DNA from: Winogradskyella alexanderae
GTDB taxonomy: Bacteria; Bacteroidota; Bacteroidia; Flavobacteriales; Flavobacteriaceae
Assembly: GCF_020166335.1 (NCBI RefSeq)
Contig: NZ_JAIUJR010000008.1
Location: 1 to 64,000, forward strand
Direction: 5' to 3'
Length of the DNA: 64,000 nucleotides
Program-made: the position numbers and the translations under genes
Notes under the pieces: generated by a model
The model's database searches: none
The model's input: only the letters and a program-made list of their open reading frames with translations
What the model was told of the DNA's origin: nothing
Shown: positions 27,692 through 36,944 of the stretch, piece by piece
Layout of the letters: every line of letters starts with the position of its first letter
Numbering within the stretch: position 1 is the first letter of the stretch

Positions 27692-27699
27692 TATCTTTG
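27692..27699 (+). promoter_or_regulatory. -7 promoter element of the DUF5522-hutU operon
   Basis: TATCTTTG matches TAnnTTTG exactly; TTC lies 21 bp upstream in place of TTG. The ATG of the DUF5522 gene begins only 3 bp after the box, so the transcript would be leaderless or nearly so, or translation starts at the second ATG. Confidence 0.45.
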
Positions 27700-27702
27700 T
27701 AT

Positions 27703-27867
27703 ATGATGAAGAAATATGTCCCAATTGAAGAAGGTGATTTTTATTATACACCGGAAGGCTACCGCTGTTTTACTGAACAATACCTTTTAAAAAGAGGATA
27801 TTGTTGCGAAAGTGGTTGTCGCCACTGCCCATATGGCTTTAATAAAGACGCTCTAAAAACCAAGTGA
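27703..27867 (+). CDS. DUF5522 family small cysteine-rich protein
   Basis: A 54-residue protein. It begins MMKKYVPIEEGDFYYTPEGY and carries RGYCCESGCRHCPYGF near the C-terminus, with four Cys that could bind a metal. This matches the DUF5522 family of Bacteroidota and related groups. Its TGA stop shares one base with the ATG of hutU (TGATG), so the two are translationally coupled. It may help HutU, or be coupled only for expression; no function is known. Confidence 0.85.
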   Translation: MMKKYVPIEEGDFYYTPEGYRCFTEQYLLKRGYCCESGCRHCPYGFNKDALKTK

Positions 27868-29876
27868 TGCAAGCAACAAAATTGTCATTTAAGGATCAAA
27901 TTTTGGAAGGTATTCCGGATGCACTTCCTACTCCAAAACCTTATGATTTAAATATAAACCATGCTCCAAAACGAAAGGCTATCTTGTCTGAGGTTGAAAA
28001 AAAACTAGCATTGAAGAATGCTTTGCGCTATTTTGATAAAAAACATCATTCAGCACTACTCCCTGAATTTAAAGCTGAGCTTGAAACATATGGTCGCATA
28101 TACATGTACAGGTTTAGACCTGACTATGAAATGTATGCACGACCAATCGAAGTATATCCGGCTAAATCAAAACAGGCAGCAGGAATTATGCTAATGATTC
28201 AGAATAATTTAGATTATGCTGTAGCACAACACCCTCACGAACTTATTACTTATGGTGGCAATGGTGCTGTTTTTCAAAATTGGGCGCAATATAGATTAAC
28301 CATGAAATATTTGGCCGAGATGAATGATGAGCAAACACTGGTTATATACTCAGGCCATCCAATGGGACTTTTTCCTTCTCATAAAAATGCACCTCGCGTT
28401 GTGGTCACCAACGGGATGATGATACCTAATTATTCCAAACCAGATGATTGGGAGAAATATAATGCACTTGGTGTAACCCAATATGGCCAAATGACTGCTG
28501 GGAGCTATATGTATATTGGACCACAAGGTATCGTGCATGGCACTACCATTACGGTTTTAAATGGTTTTAGAAAAATCGGGAAAGCTCCAAAAGGACATTT
28601 GTTCGTGACTTCAGGCCTTGGAGGTATGTCTGGAGCACAACCTAAAGCGGGAAACATAGCTGGATGCATCACGGTATGCGCTGAAGTTAATCCTAAAATT
28701 ACACAAGTACGCCTTGATCAAGGTTGGGTAGATGAAAAAATAACCAACTTAGATGTACTTGTGGCTCGTGTGAAGAAGGCGAAACTTGAAAAAGAAACTG
28801 TGTCTTTAGCCTATCTTGGCAACGTTGTTGATGTTTGGGAAAAATTTTATGAAGAAGACATTCATATTGATTTAGGCAGTGACCAAACCTCATTACATAA
28901 CCCATGGGCAGGTGGTTATTATCCTGTAGGGCTAAGTTTCGAGAAAGCTAACCAGATGATGGCGAGTGAACCAAATGTATTTAAAGAAAAAGTCCAAGAA
29001 GCACTTAGAAGGCATGCAGAAGCAATAAACCGACATACATCAAGAGGTACTTATTTTTTCGATTATGGCAATGCCTTTTTGTTAGAAGCCGCTAGAGCAG
29101 GAGCTGATGTTTTATCGGACAGCAAAGAAATAGGAAAGGAATTTAAATACCCTAGCTATGTTCAAGATATAATGGGACCTATGTGCTTTGATTATGGCTT
29201 TGGACCATTTCGTTGGGTTTGTGCTAGTGGCAAGCCAGAGGATTTAGCAAAAACAGATGAAATAGCCCGTAATGTATTGGAGGAAATTATGAAGAATTCT
29301 CCAAAGGAAATTCAGCAACAGATGGCAGATAATATCAAATGGATTAAAGGTGCTCAAGAAAACAAACTTGTAGTCGGTTCGCAAGCACGAATCCTTTATG
29401 CCGATGCAGAGGGCAGGATAAAAATTGCAGAGGCATTTAATAAGGCCATCGAAATCGGTGAAATTGGCGAAGTAATATTGGGGCGTGACCATCATGATGT
29501 TTCAGGAACAGATTCACCATACCGCGAAACAAGTAATATATATGACGGCTCGCGTTTTACCTCAGATATGGCTATTCAAAATGTCATTGGTGATAGCTTT
29601 AGGGGCGCAACTTGGGTAAGTATTCACAATGGCGGCGGCGTTGGTTGGGGCGAGGTAATTAATGGTGGATTTGGTATGATTCTTGATGGTACTAAAGAAG
29701 CATCACAACGTTTAAAACAAATGTTATTTTGGGATGTTAACAATGGTATTTCCAGAAGAAGTTGGGCACGAAATGAAGGCGCCATTTTTGCTATAAAACG
29801 TGCTATGGAAGCAGAACCCAATCTCAAAATTACACTACCAAATATTGTTGATGATGGATTATTTGAAAACATGTAA
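27867..29876 (+). CDS. hutU: Urocanate hydratase
   Basis: HutU converts urocanate to imidazolonepropionate with bound NAD+, step two of histidine degradation. The 669 residues are longer than the roughly 556 of Pseudomonas, as in many Bacteroidota. Visible: YGGNGAVFQNWAQYRL (about 132-147), YSGHPMGLFPSHKNAPR, the GGLGGMSGAQPKAGN region, HNPWAGGYYPVG and SIHNGGGVGWGEVINGG. The ATG at 27867 is preferred to the overlapping GTG one codon earlier. Other hut genes (hutH, hutI) are not in this window. A small DUF4136 gene follows after 10 bp. Confidence 0.94.
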   Translation: MQATKLSFKDQILEGIPDALPTPKPYDLNINHAPKRKAILSEVEKKLALKNALRYFDKKHHSALLPEFKAELETYGRIYMYRFRPDYEMYARPIEVYPAKSKQAAGIMLMIQNNLDYAVAQHPHELITYGGNGAVFQNWAQYRLTMKYLAEMNDEQTLVIYSGHPMGLFPSHKNAPRVVVTNGMMIPNYSKPDDWEKYNALGVTQYGQMTAGSYMYIGPQGIVHGTTITVLNGFRKIGKAPKGHLFVTSGLGGMSGAQPKAGNIAGCITVCAEVNPKITQVRLDQGWVDEKITNLDVLVARVKKAKLEKETVSLAYLGNVVDVWEKFYEEDIHIDLGSDQTSLHNPWAGGYYPVGLSFEKANQMMASEPNVFKEKVQEALRRHAEAINRHTSRGTYFFDYGNAFLLEAARAGADVLSDSKEIGKEFKYPSYVQDIMGPMCFDYGFGPFRWVCASGKPEDLAKTDEIARNVLEEIMKNSPKEIQQQMADNIKWIKGAQENKLVVGSQARILYADAEGRIKIAEAFNKAIEIGEIGEVILGRDHHDVSGTDSPYRETSNIYDGSRFTSDMAIQNVIGDSFRGATWVSIHNGGGVGWGEVINGGFGMILDGTKEASQRLKQMLFWDVNNGISRRSWARNEGAIFAIKRAMEAEPNLKITLPNIVDDGLFENM

Positions 29877-29886
29877 AAAAAGCGAT

Positions 29887-30510
29887 ATGAAAAATTTAAA
29901 AAAATTTCACGAACACTCTCCATTACGAAATGTCGTGAGTAAAAGACTAGCAAGATTTATCCCAATTCTAGTTTTTGCATTAGTTTTATCCTCTTGTAGC
30001 ACAGTAAGAGTTGCTGCAGACTATGACCGAGAGGCTAATTTTGATCAATACAAAACCTTCGCCTTTTTTAAGCCAGGTATTGATAAAGCAGAAATAAGCG
30101 ATATTGACAAACGAAGAATTTTAAGAGCCATTGAAAGCGAAATGATGGCCAAAGGATACACCAAATCCGAAAATCCAGATGTGCTTATAAGTATGTTTAC
30201 AAAATCCAACAAAAGAGTAGACGTATTTAATAACGCCTGGGGTGGCTGGGGCTGGGGTGGCTTCGGCGCCTGGGGCTGGGGCTGGGGTCCTGGTTGGGGT
30301 TGGGGACCTGGTTGGGGCTGGGGAGGCAACCAAGTTTCCACAAGAACTGAAGGGATGCTGTACATTGACATCATTGATAATGCACAGAAAGAACTGATTT
30401 GGCAGGGCTCAGGTACCGGATTTTTGGAAACCAGAAACATAGAAAAGAAAGAAGCAAGAATTAAGGAATTTGTTCAAAAAACCTTAGAACAATTTCCTCC
30501 TGAACTTTAG
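29887..30510 (+). CDS. DUF4136 lipoprotein with glycine-tryptophan-rich insert
   Basis: A 207-residue lipoprotein (lipobox LSSC, Cys about residue 37). The mature part is a DUF4136 domain (YDREANFDQYKTFAFFKPG at the start, GSGTGFLETRN near the end). Between them lies a Gly/Trp-rich tract (about 118-147). The N-region before the hydrophobic core is long; a GTG at 29935 would give a more ordinary signal peptide of about 20 residues. DUF4136 proteins are common periplasm-facing lipoproteins of unknown function. The gene follows hutU by 10 bp and ends at a terminator. Confidence 0.8.
   Translation: MKNLKKFHEHSPLRNVVSKRLARFIPILVFALVLSSCSTVRVAADYDREANFDQYKTFAFFKPGIDKAEISDIDKRRILRAIESEMMAKGYTKSENPDVLISMFTKSNKRVDVFNNAWGGWGWGGFGAWGWGWGPGWGWGPGWGWGGNQVSTRTEGMLYIDIIDNAQKELIWQGSGTGFLETRNIEKKEARIKEFVQKTLEQFPPEL
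30238..30327 (+). repeat. GC-rich tract encoding Trp-Gly repeats
   Basis: Units of TGGGG(C/T) repeat through about 90 bp, coding for short repeats of the type GWGWGPGWGW. The tract is far richer in G than its neighbours. It produces long false open frames on the other strand and could vary in length by slippage. Confidence 0.8.
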
Positions 30511-30529
30511 GGAAAATGATTTATAAATA

Positions 30530-30556
30530 AGGCACCATTATTTGGTGCTTTTTTTT
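30530..30556 (+). terminator. Rho-independent terminator of the hutU operon
   Basis: GCACCA pairs with TGGTGC across a 5-base loop and is followed by nine or more T residues, 20 bp after the DUF4136 stop. Confidence 0.9.
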
Positions 30557-30594
30557 TGCAGTATTTGTTCTTTAGGGTATTTCATTAAATAATA

Positions 30595-30602
30595 TATCTT
30601 TG
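30595..30602 (+). promoter_or_regulatory. -7 promoter element of the SulP gene
   Basis: TATCTTTG matches TAnnTTTG and ends 22 bp before the ATG. The nearest TTG (30565-30567) leaves a 27-bp spacer, slightly longer than usual. Confidence 0.45.
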
Positions 30603-30624
30603 CCGACTTTTAAGCACATCAACT

Positions 30625-32310
30625 ATGATACTCGGTCAAACCACAAGAAAGAATTTTACCCAAAATCCAAAAAATGATATACTGTCTGGATTAACAGTGG
30701 CACTAGCATTAGTACCTGAAGCGGTTGCTTTTGCCTTTGTTGCAGGTGTCGATCCATTAGTGGGTTTATATGGGGCTTTTATGATGGGAATTGTAACGGC
30801 TTTATTTGGCGGCAGACCAGGTATGATATCTGGTGCAACAGGTGCCATGGCTGTTGTAATGGTGCACTTAATTCAAAAAGGTAATGAGGTTGGGGTAAAT
30901 CTAGAAACACCAATTGAAAATTTGGGATTACAATGGTTATTTATAACCCTATTATTTGTAGGCGGTATTCAAATACTAGCAGGAATCTTTAAATTGGGTA
31001 AGTTTGTTAGGCTAATTCCTCATCCTGTAATGATGGGTTTTGTAAACGGATTGGCCATAGTAATATTTTTATCTCAACTGGGTCTTTTTCCCAATGCCGT
31101 ACCCAAAGATATATCGTTTTTAAATAGTACCTCTGAGTGGTTCGGAGCACTCTTCTCAAATATACCATTCTGGAAAATGATGGGCTTCATAGGTCTAACA
31201 ATGGCTATAATGTACGGTCTGCCTAAACTCACTAAAAAAATTCCTGCAGCCTTAATTGCTATTATTGTCGTGGCGTGCATAACCATTTTTGGAAATATAG
31301 AAATGAGCACTGTTGGTAGCTTCATAAGAGAAGGTGGTGGCGATGGACTGCAAGGTAGTTTACCAACATTTCAAGATCAGATTTTTGGACTTTTCGGTAC
31401 CTTATCAGGCCACTGGGATTTGATAGTATCAACTGCATTTATTTTGGCATCTGTAGGATTAATTGAGTCTCTTATGACATTAAATCTTGTTGATGAAATA
31501 ACGGAAACCAGAGGGAACGGTAATAGAGAATGTATTGCTCAAGGTAGTGCCAATATCCTAAATGGTTTATTCGGTGGTATGGGTGGTTGTGCTATGATTG
31601 GTCAATCTATTATAAATGTAGATTCTGGAGGACGTGGTAGATTATCGGGTGCTGTAGCTGCAATTGCTTTACTGTGCTTTGTGCTTTTTGGCGCACCATT
31701 AATTGAACAAATTCCAATTGCTGCCTTGGTAGGAGTTATGTTTATGGTTGTTATAGGAACATTTGCATGGAGTAGTTTTAGAATTCTGAGAAAAATACCA
31801 ATTTCTGATGCAATAGTCTTAATTGCAGTATCTGCTATTACTGTTTGGAAGGATCTAGCCATTGCGGTAATTGCAGGTGTTATAATTTCGGCATTGGTAT
31901 TTGCATGGAAAAACGCTACTATGATCAGAGCGCGCAAACGTATACAGTCTAATGGCACTAAAACTTATGAAATTTGGGGACCTTTATTTTTTGGCTCAAT
32001 TCAAAATTTTAACGCAAAGTTTGATGTGAAAAATGATCCTGATAATGTTGAAATCGATTTTGTTGAATCTCGTATAAGCGATCATTCAGCATTAGAGGCC
32101 ATTTTCAATCTTGTTAACAAATATAAAGCAGCAGGAAAGAACATTAAACTAAAACACCTCAGTCAGGATTGCAAGGTACTTTTACGTAAGGGAAGTCCGA
32201 TATTCGAAGAAGTGATTGTAGAGGCTATTGACGATCCACGTTACTATTTGGCAGAGGATCCTGAAAAATTTACAGAACCTCTATCCTCTTATAATATTAA
32301 GGGCGATTAA
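30625..32310 (+). CDS. SulP family inorganic anion transporter
   Basis: A 561-residue inner-membrane transporter with about 12-14 hydrophobic helices (residues about 20-435) and a C-terminal STAS domain (about 440-545). The N-terminal GLTVALALVPEAVAFAFVAGVDPLVGLYGAF region is the SulP signature (about 23-52, given as a landmark). Family members carry sulfate, bicarbonate or other anions, usually with Na+ or H+; the substrate cannot be told here. Its TAA stop overlaps the stop of the convergent E1 gene within a TTAA palindrome, with no terminator between. Confidence 0.92.
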   Translation: MILGQTTRKNFTQNPKNDILSGLTVALALVPEAVAFAFVAGVDPLVGLYGAFMMGIVTALFGGRPGMISGATGAMAVVMVHLIQKGNEVGVNLETPIENLGLQWLFITLLFVGGIQILAGIFKLGKFVRLIPHPVMMGFVNGLAIVIFLSQLGLFPNAVPKDISFLNSTSEWFGALFSNIPFWKMMGFIGLTMAIMYGLPKLTKKIPAALIAIIVVACITIFGNIEMSTVGSFIREGGGDGLQGSLPTFQDQIFGLFGTLSGHWDLIVSTAFILASVGLIESLMTLNLVDEITETRGNGNRECIAQGSANILNGLFGGMGGCAMIGQSIINVDSGGRGRLSGAVAAIALLCFVLFGAPLIEQIPIAALVGVMFMVVIGTFAWSSFRILRKIPISDAIVLIAVSAITVWKDLAIAVIAGVIISALVFAWKNATMIRARKRIQSNGTKTYEIWGPLFFGSIQNFNAKFDVKNDPDNVEIDFVESRISDHSALEAIFNLVNKYKAAGKNIKLKHLSQDCKVLLRKGSPIFEEVIVEAIDDPRYYLAEDPEKFTEPLSSYNIKGD

Positions 32311-34355
32311 TAATTTAGTAATTCTTCAATTTTTGCCTTCACTTTTCCAGTTGAAGGAATCATAGTTTGCTCTAACGTAGAATTTAACGGAATTGCCGGC
32401 ATATTCTCACTTCCTATTACCATTACTGGAGCATCTAAAAACTTAAAACATTCTTCTTGTATCTTTCCTGCCAAGGCTCTGGCAAAGCTATTATTTGACG
32501 GCTCCTCGGTTACCACTAAGCATTTACCTGTTTTCTTGACGGACTTCATAATTGTTCCTTCATCCAAAGGAAACAAGGTTCTTAAATCAATTATTTCAAT
32601 TTGATCTCTCATATCTAATTCACCAGAAGCATTGTAAGCCCAGTGCACACCCATGCCGTAAGCAATAATCGTCAGTGTCTCTGCATCTTCTTGCTTCCAA
32701 ATTTCTTGTAACACCCAAGCTTGTCCTAACGGTAGTATGTAATCTTCAGAAGGTTCAATCGATGTTGCAGTTTGTGTTCCTGGCACTTTTGACCAGTATA
32801 AGCCTTTATGCTCTAAAATTACCACTGGATTGGGATCGTAATAAGCGGCTTTCATTAAGCCTTTTAAATCAGCTCCATTACTTGGATAAACTATCTTAAT
32901 TCCTCTAATATTGCTTAATACACTTTCAACTGAAGATGAATGATATGGTCCTCCGCTACCATATGCTCCAATAGGTACTCGTAGAATCATACTTACTGGC
33001 CATTTGCCATTAGACAAATAACAGCTTCGACTTACTTCTGTAAATAATTGGTTTAGGCCTGGCCAAATATAATCCGCAAACTGAACTTCAACAATTGGTT
33101 TTAAGCCTACGGCACTCATCCCAACAGTTGAACCTACAATAAATGCCTCTTGTATAGGTGTATTAAAAACTCTATCGTCTCCAAATTTTTGTGCTAAGGT
33201 TGCTGCTTCTCTAAAAACCCCTCCTAATCTACCGCCAACATCTTGGCCATACAAAAGACACTCCTTGTGGGCCTTCATCAGTTCTTCTACAGCAAACAAA
33301 GCACAATCAACCATTACTACTCGTTCTGCTCCCTCAGGTTCTCTAGTTCCTACCTCATCAGTTATGGGTGTTGGTACAAAGTCATACGTAAATAAATCTT
33401 CCCGTTTAGGATCTTCCGCTTCAAGAGCACGCTCAAAATCGGCTTTTACTTTATCATATGCCTGGTTTTCAATATGCTCAATTTCTTCTATAGTAAAGCC
33501 TGCGTCCAACATCTGCTGTTTAATCACAGGATAGGGATCCCTAGATTTTGCTTCTTCTAAATCATCACGATACCATTCCATTCTGACTCCAGAGGTATGA
33601 TGATTTAACAACGGTACTTTTGCATGTACTAAAATAGGCCGTCTTTCTCTTCTAATGGTCGAAATAACTTTTTCAATAGTCTTATAACTCTCAATAAAAT
33701 TAGCACCGTCAATACTGATAGCATCTAATCCATAAAAACCCTGTGCATATTCAAAAGCATCTTGGGCTCTAGTTTCCTGCGCATTTGCAGAGATATCCCA
33801 ACCATTATCTTGTACCAGGTATAGAATTGGCATTTGCTTCAAGGCTGCCATTTGAAATGCTTCTGCAATTTCTCCTTCTGTTACTGAAGCATCACCTAAA
33901 GAACAAACTACAATTGGATTTTCGATAGACTTATCATTTAATCCTTGTTGTTCCTTATACTGCATTCCCATAGCTACACCTGTTGCCGGAATAGCTTGCA
34001 TACCTGTTGCTGAGGACTGATGTGGTATTTTTGGTTTATCGTCATCTCGTAAACTAGGATGTGAGTAATACGTGCGACCACCAGAAAAAGGATCGTCTTT
34101 TTTTGCTAAAAGTTGCAACATTAAATCATATGGTGTACAGCCGAAAGCAAGCAACATAGCGTCATCTCTATAATATGGAAATGCATAGTCTTGTGGTAAC
34201 AATTGCAATCCAAGTGCTATTTGGACTGCTTCGTGTCCTCTCGAAGTTGCATGTACATATTTTGAGACTTGTTTAAAATTTGCTTCATATAATTCAGCCA
34301 TTGCTTTGGCTGTGCAGAGTTTTGTAAATCCTTTTTTTAGAATATCCTTTTTCAT
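32307..34355 (-). CDS. Branched-chain 2-oxoacid dehydrogenase E1, fused alpha and beta subunits
   Basis: A 682-residue thiamine diphosphate enzyme in which the alpha subunit (about 1-330) and beta subunit (about 345-682) are one chain. Landmarks are YVHATSRGHEAVQIALGLQL, the ThDP motif GDASVTEGEIAEAF (about 154-167), then beta-subunit motifs ECLLYGQDVGG and IVEVQFADYIWPGLNQ. It decarboxylates 2-oxoacids from Val, Leu and Ile and passes the acyl group to E2; phenylpyruvate is a possible further substrate. It directly abuts the aminotransferase gene (no gap). E3 is not in this window. Confidence 0.9.
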   Translation of the reverse strand: MKKDILKKGFTKLCTAKAMAELYEANFKQVSKYVHATSRGHEAVQIALGLQLLPQDYAFPYYRDDAMLLAFGCTPYDLMLQLLAKKDDPFSGGRTYYSHPSLRDDDKPKIPHQSSATGMQAIPATGVAMGMQYKEQQGLNDKSIENPIVVCSLGDASVTEGEIAEAFQMAALKQMPILYLVQDNGWDISANAQETRAQDAFEYAQGFYGLDAISIDGANFIESYKTIEKVISTIRRERRPILVHAKVPLLNHHTSGVRMEWYRDDLEEAKSRDPYPVIKQQMLDAGFTIEEIEHIENQAYDKVKADFERALEAEDPKREDLFTYDFVPTPITDEVGTREPEGAERVVMVDCALFAVEELMKAHKECLLYGQDVGGRLGGVFREAATLAQKFGDDRVFNTPIQEAFIVGSTVGMSAVGLKPIVEVQFADYIWPGLNQLFTEVSRSCYLSNGKWPVSMILRVPIGAYGSGGPYHSSSVESVLSNIRGIKIVYPSNGADLKGLMKAAYYDPNPVVILEHKGLYWSKVPGTQTATSIEPSEDYILPLGQAWVLQEIWKQEDAETLTIIAYGMGVHWAYNASGELDMRDQIEIIDLRTLFPLDEGTIMKSVKKTGKCLVVTEEPSNNSFARALAGKIQEECFKFLDAPVMVIGSENMPAIPLNSTLEQTMIPSTGKVKAKIEELLNY

Positions 34356-35423
34356 CTAAGCGAGTTCGTTTTCAACTTTTTTCATCCATCCGAAAGTATC
34401 TTCTACTAGACCTGTTTTTATTGCATTTAAAGTATCGTTAACCTTAACAGCTACTGGGCTTTCGGTTGAAACTCGAATAGTATTACCTTCCATACCAATT
34501 TCTTCAATATAGGCTATTCCAACAGCAGTACCTGTGCCAAAAGCTTCTTCTAGAGTTCCATTTTCCGAAGCTTCTTTTATTTCTTGAATAGTTATTTTTC
34601 TTTCGGTAACCTTAAAGCCCATATCTCTTAATAAATCAATAACACTTGCCCGTGTAATACCATGTAACACTGAACCATCTAACTCGGGAGTTATAAATTC
34701 ACCATTGATTTTAAAAAAGATATTCATCGTACCAACTTCTTGTATATATTGATGCTCTTCTGCATCTAGCCATAAAACCTGATCATAGCCCTTTGCTTTT
34801 GCTAATTCAGTTGGTCTAATTGCTGCGGCATAATTACCAGCGGCCTTTGCTTCTCCTGTACCGCCTTGTGCTGCTCTTATAAAGTAATTCTCAGCCCATA
34901 ATTTTATATGCTTACTGAAAAACGGACCTGCGGGCGAAGCCATAATTATAAATTTATAATGTGTTGCCGCACGCATTCCAATAAATGGTTCGTCAGCATA
35001 CATGAACGGCCTCAAATATAATGCGCTCCCTTGTTGTGGCGGTATCCAATTTCTTTCTAAACTTACCAATTCTCTTAGTCCTTCTACAAATAATTCTTCT
35101 GGAAACATTGGCATACCCATTCTATCTGCACTTTTGTTCATCCTAGAAGCATTTTGTATTGGTCTAAACAGCATTGGTGTGCCTTTAGGATCTTTGTATG
35201 CCTTCATTCCTTCAAAAATTGCTTGTCCATAGTGCAATGCCATAGCCGCTGGGTGTGTAGGTATAGGCCTAAGTGGTTCAATCCTAGGATTTACCCAATT
35301 TCCATTTTCGTAATCGCAGACAAACATGTAATCTGTAAATGTTGTACCTAACGGAATATTGTCGAAATCTAAAGCATCTACCTTAGATTTTTCAACTTTA
35401 GTGATTGGAATGTTATAACTCAT
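34356..35423 (-). CDS. ilvE: Branched-chain amino acid aminotransferase
   Basis: A PLP class IV aminotransferase (355 residues) moving the amino group between Val/Leu/Ile and 2-oxoglutarate. Visible: HYGQAIFEGMKAYKDPKGTP (about 64-83), RMNKSADRM, and GGTGEAKAAGNYAA with the PLP lysine. Set between the E2 gene and the fused E1 gene on one strand, it is placed for catabolism: amino acid to oxoacid to acyl-CoA. Some members also accept phenylalanine; this is inference here. Confidence 0.93.
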   Translation of the reverse strand: MSYNIPITKVEKSKVDALDFDNIPLGTTFTDYMFVCDYENGNWVNPRIEPLRPIPTHPAAMALHYGQAIFEGMKAYKDPKGTPMLFRPIQNASRMNKSADRMGMPMFPEELFVEGLRELVSLERNWIPPQQGSALYLRPFMYADEPFIGMRAATHYKFIIMASPAGPFFSKHIKLWAENYFIRAAQGGTGEAKAAGNYAAAIRPTELAKAKGYDQVLWLDAEEHQYIQEVGTMNIFFKINGEFITPELDGSVLHGITRASVIDLLRDMGFKVTERKITIQEIKEASENGTLEEAFGTGTAVGIAYIEEIGMEGNTIRVSTESPVAVKVNDTLNAIKTGLVEDTFGWMKKVENELA

Positions 35424-35471
35424 AGTTCTGGCTTTTCAACATCCTGAAACAAGGTCAGGATAAAATTATTT

Positions 35472-36776
35472 TTATATTGTCCTATTGATATCAAATTGTT
35501 CGAAGTAATCTGCAACGCGGCGCACAAAACTTCCACCCAAGAAACCGTCTACAACACGATGGTCAAACGAAAGTGATAAGTACATCATACTTCTAATTGT
35601 AATTTCATCGCCTTTATCTGTTTCTATTACCTCAGGTCGCTTTTTTATTATGCCCAAAGCAAGAATAGCAACTTCTGGCTGATTAATTATTGGTGTTCCC
35701 ATTACACTACCAAAGGTTCCAACATTGGAAATGGTAAACGTACTTCCTTTAATATCATCGGCCTGTAAACTATTTTCACGTGCTTTATTAGCAAGAGCAT
35801 TAACATCCTTTGCGAGCTCAAGTAAGTTCTTGGTGTCAGCATTTTTTACAACAGGTACAATTAGGTTACCACTAGGTAAGGCTGTTGCCATACCAATATT
35901 TATAGCCTCTTTAACAATAATATTATTACCATCTACTGAAGCGTTAATATTTGGAAAATCTTTAACAGCTTTTGCAACAGCCTCCACAAATAATGGTGTA
36001 AACGTTAGCTTTTCATCGTATTTATCCTGAAATGCTTTTTTGTTTTTATTTCGCCAATTTACCATGTTGGTAAGATCTGCCTCTACATAAGCCGTGACAT
36101 GAGGCGATGTATGTTTTGAATACACCATATGATCTGCAATCATCTGGCGCATTCTGTCCATTTCGATTATTTTACCCGCGCCTTTATCAAAAGAGAGTTG
36201 TGGGATTCTATATGCTGTGGGGTCTTGGGTAATAGGTTGCGCAAATTTATAAGGTCTACCATTATCAATATATCGGAATACATCGCTTTTGCGCAATCTC
36301 CCCTCTTTTCCCGTTGCCGGGATTCTAGCCAATTCCTCGTAACTAATATGATGCTTTTTGGCTATTGAAATTATTAGAGGCGAAAAGAATGTATTAGAAT
36401 TTGAAACACTGAATTTCTCGGTAGACTGTGGTATATCAATTTTTGGTTTGTTACCAGCGTTTTTTTGTTTAGGCTTTTCAGACTCCGTTTTAAGTGTTTG
36501 ACGCTGGGACTTAGATTTGGTTTTAACAACTTCACCGTTACTTTCAATAATAGCGATAGTTTCGCCTATTTTGATAACCTCGTTAGCCTCAAACAAAATA
36601 TCTTCTACAATACCTGAAACATTAGAAGGCACTTCAGAGTCAACTTTATCTGTCGCAACCTCAAGTAGCATTTCATCCTCTTCAATAGTATCGCCTACAT
36701 TCTTAAACCAAGTGATTATAGCTGCCTCGGTTATACTTTCACCCAACTTGGGCATTTTAAATTCAATCTTAGCCAA
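35472..36776 (-). CDS. 2-oxoacid dehydrogenase E2 (dihydrolipoamide acyltransferase)
   Basis: Core acyltransferase of a 2-oxoacid dehydrogenase complex, probably the branched-chain type. Domains: one lipoyl domain (about 1-75, lipoyl Lys in ATDKVDSEV), an E1/E3-binding domain (about 125-160, SIAKKHHISYEELARIPATG), and the catalytic domain (about 200-430, LSFDHRVVDGFLGG with the active-site His). The TTG at 36776 gives MAKIEFKMPKLGES, matching the usual MA-start of flavobacterial E2 proteins; a GTG three codons earlier (36785) is the alternative. First gene of the leftward E2-aminotransferase-E1 unit, divergent from an Lrp regulator. Confidence 0.9.
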   Translation of the reverse strand: MAKIEFKMPKLGESITEAAIITWFKNVGDTIEEDEMLLEVATDKVDSEVPSNVSGIVEDILFEANEVIKIGETIAIIESNGEVVKTKSKSQRQTLKTESEKPKQKNAGNKPKIDIPQSTEKFSVSNSNTFFSPLIISIAKKHHISYEELARIPATGKEGRLRKSDVFRYIDNGRPYKFAQPITQDPTAYRIPQLSFDKGAGKIIEMDRMRQMIADHMVYSKHTSPHVTAYVEADLTNMVNWRNKNKKAFQDKYDEKLTFTPLFVEAVAKAVKDFPNINASVDGNNIIVKEAINIGMATALPSGNLIVPVVKNADTKNLLELAKDVNALANKARENSLQADDIKGSTFTISNVGTFGSVMGTPIINQPEVAILALGIIKKRPEVIETDKGDEITIRSMMYLSLSFDHRVVDGFLGGSFVRRVADYFEQFDINRTI

Positions 36777-36800
36777 TTTGAACACATTTTAAGCCAGTAT

Positions 36801-36808
36801 CAAAGATA
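36801..36808 (-). promoter_or_regulatory. -7 promoter element of the E2-ilvE-E1 operon
   Basis: Read leftward, TATCTTTG matches TAnnTTTG, 24 bp before the proposed TTG start of the E2 gene. No TTG at standard spacing. Confidence 0.45.
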
Positions 36809-36858
36809 CGTAATAACAGTATTTCCTTGTGTTAAAAACTTTTAATTTGATTATAAAC

Positions 36859-36880
36859 AGAATAATATTCTTAGAATAAT
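36859..36880. promoter_or_regulatory. Candidate Lrp-type operator (direct repeats with inner dyad)
   Basis: AGAATAAT occurs at 36859-36866 and again at 36873-36880 (14 bp apart), with the dyad TATTC-TTA-GAATA (36866-36878) overlapping both. It lies in the divergent region between the E2 gene and the Lrp-type gene. Lrp proteins bind AT-rich dyads, so this could be its site, but AT-rich repeats are common by chance here. Confidence 0.3.
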
Positions 36881-36944
36881 AATTTTACAGGTGTTTTATT
36901 CTTCATATTTTTATGTTTTGATGCAAACACAAAATATATTTCTT

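Noticed and set aside
29624..29953. 109-residue open frame on the minus strand at the hutU end
   Set aside because: Antisense to hutU and the DUF4136 start; no support.
30045..30440. 131-residue Pro-Gln-rich open frame on the minus strand
   Set aside because: It is the reverse of the Trp-Gly repeat tract inside the DUF4136 gene; low complexity keeps it open. No start context or family.
31602..31958. 118-residue open frame on the minus strand
   Set aside because: Antisense to the SulP transmembrane region; hydrophobic codons read backwards give a false membrane-like frame.
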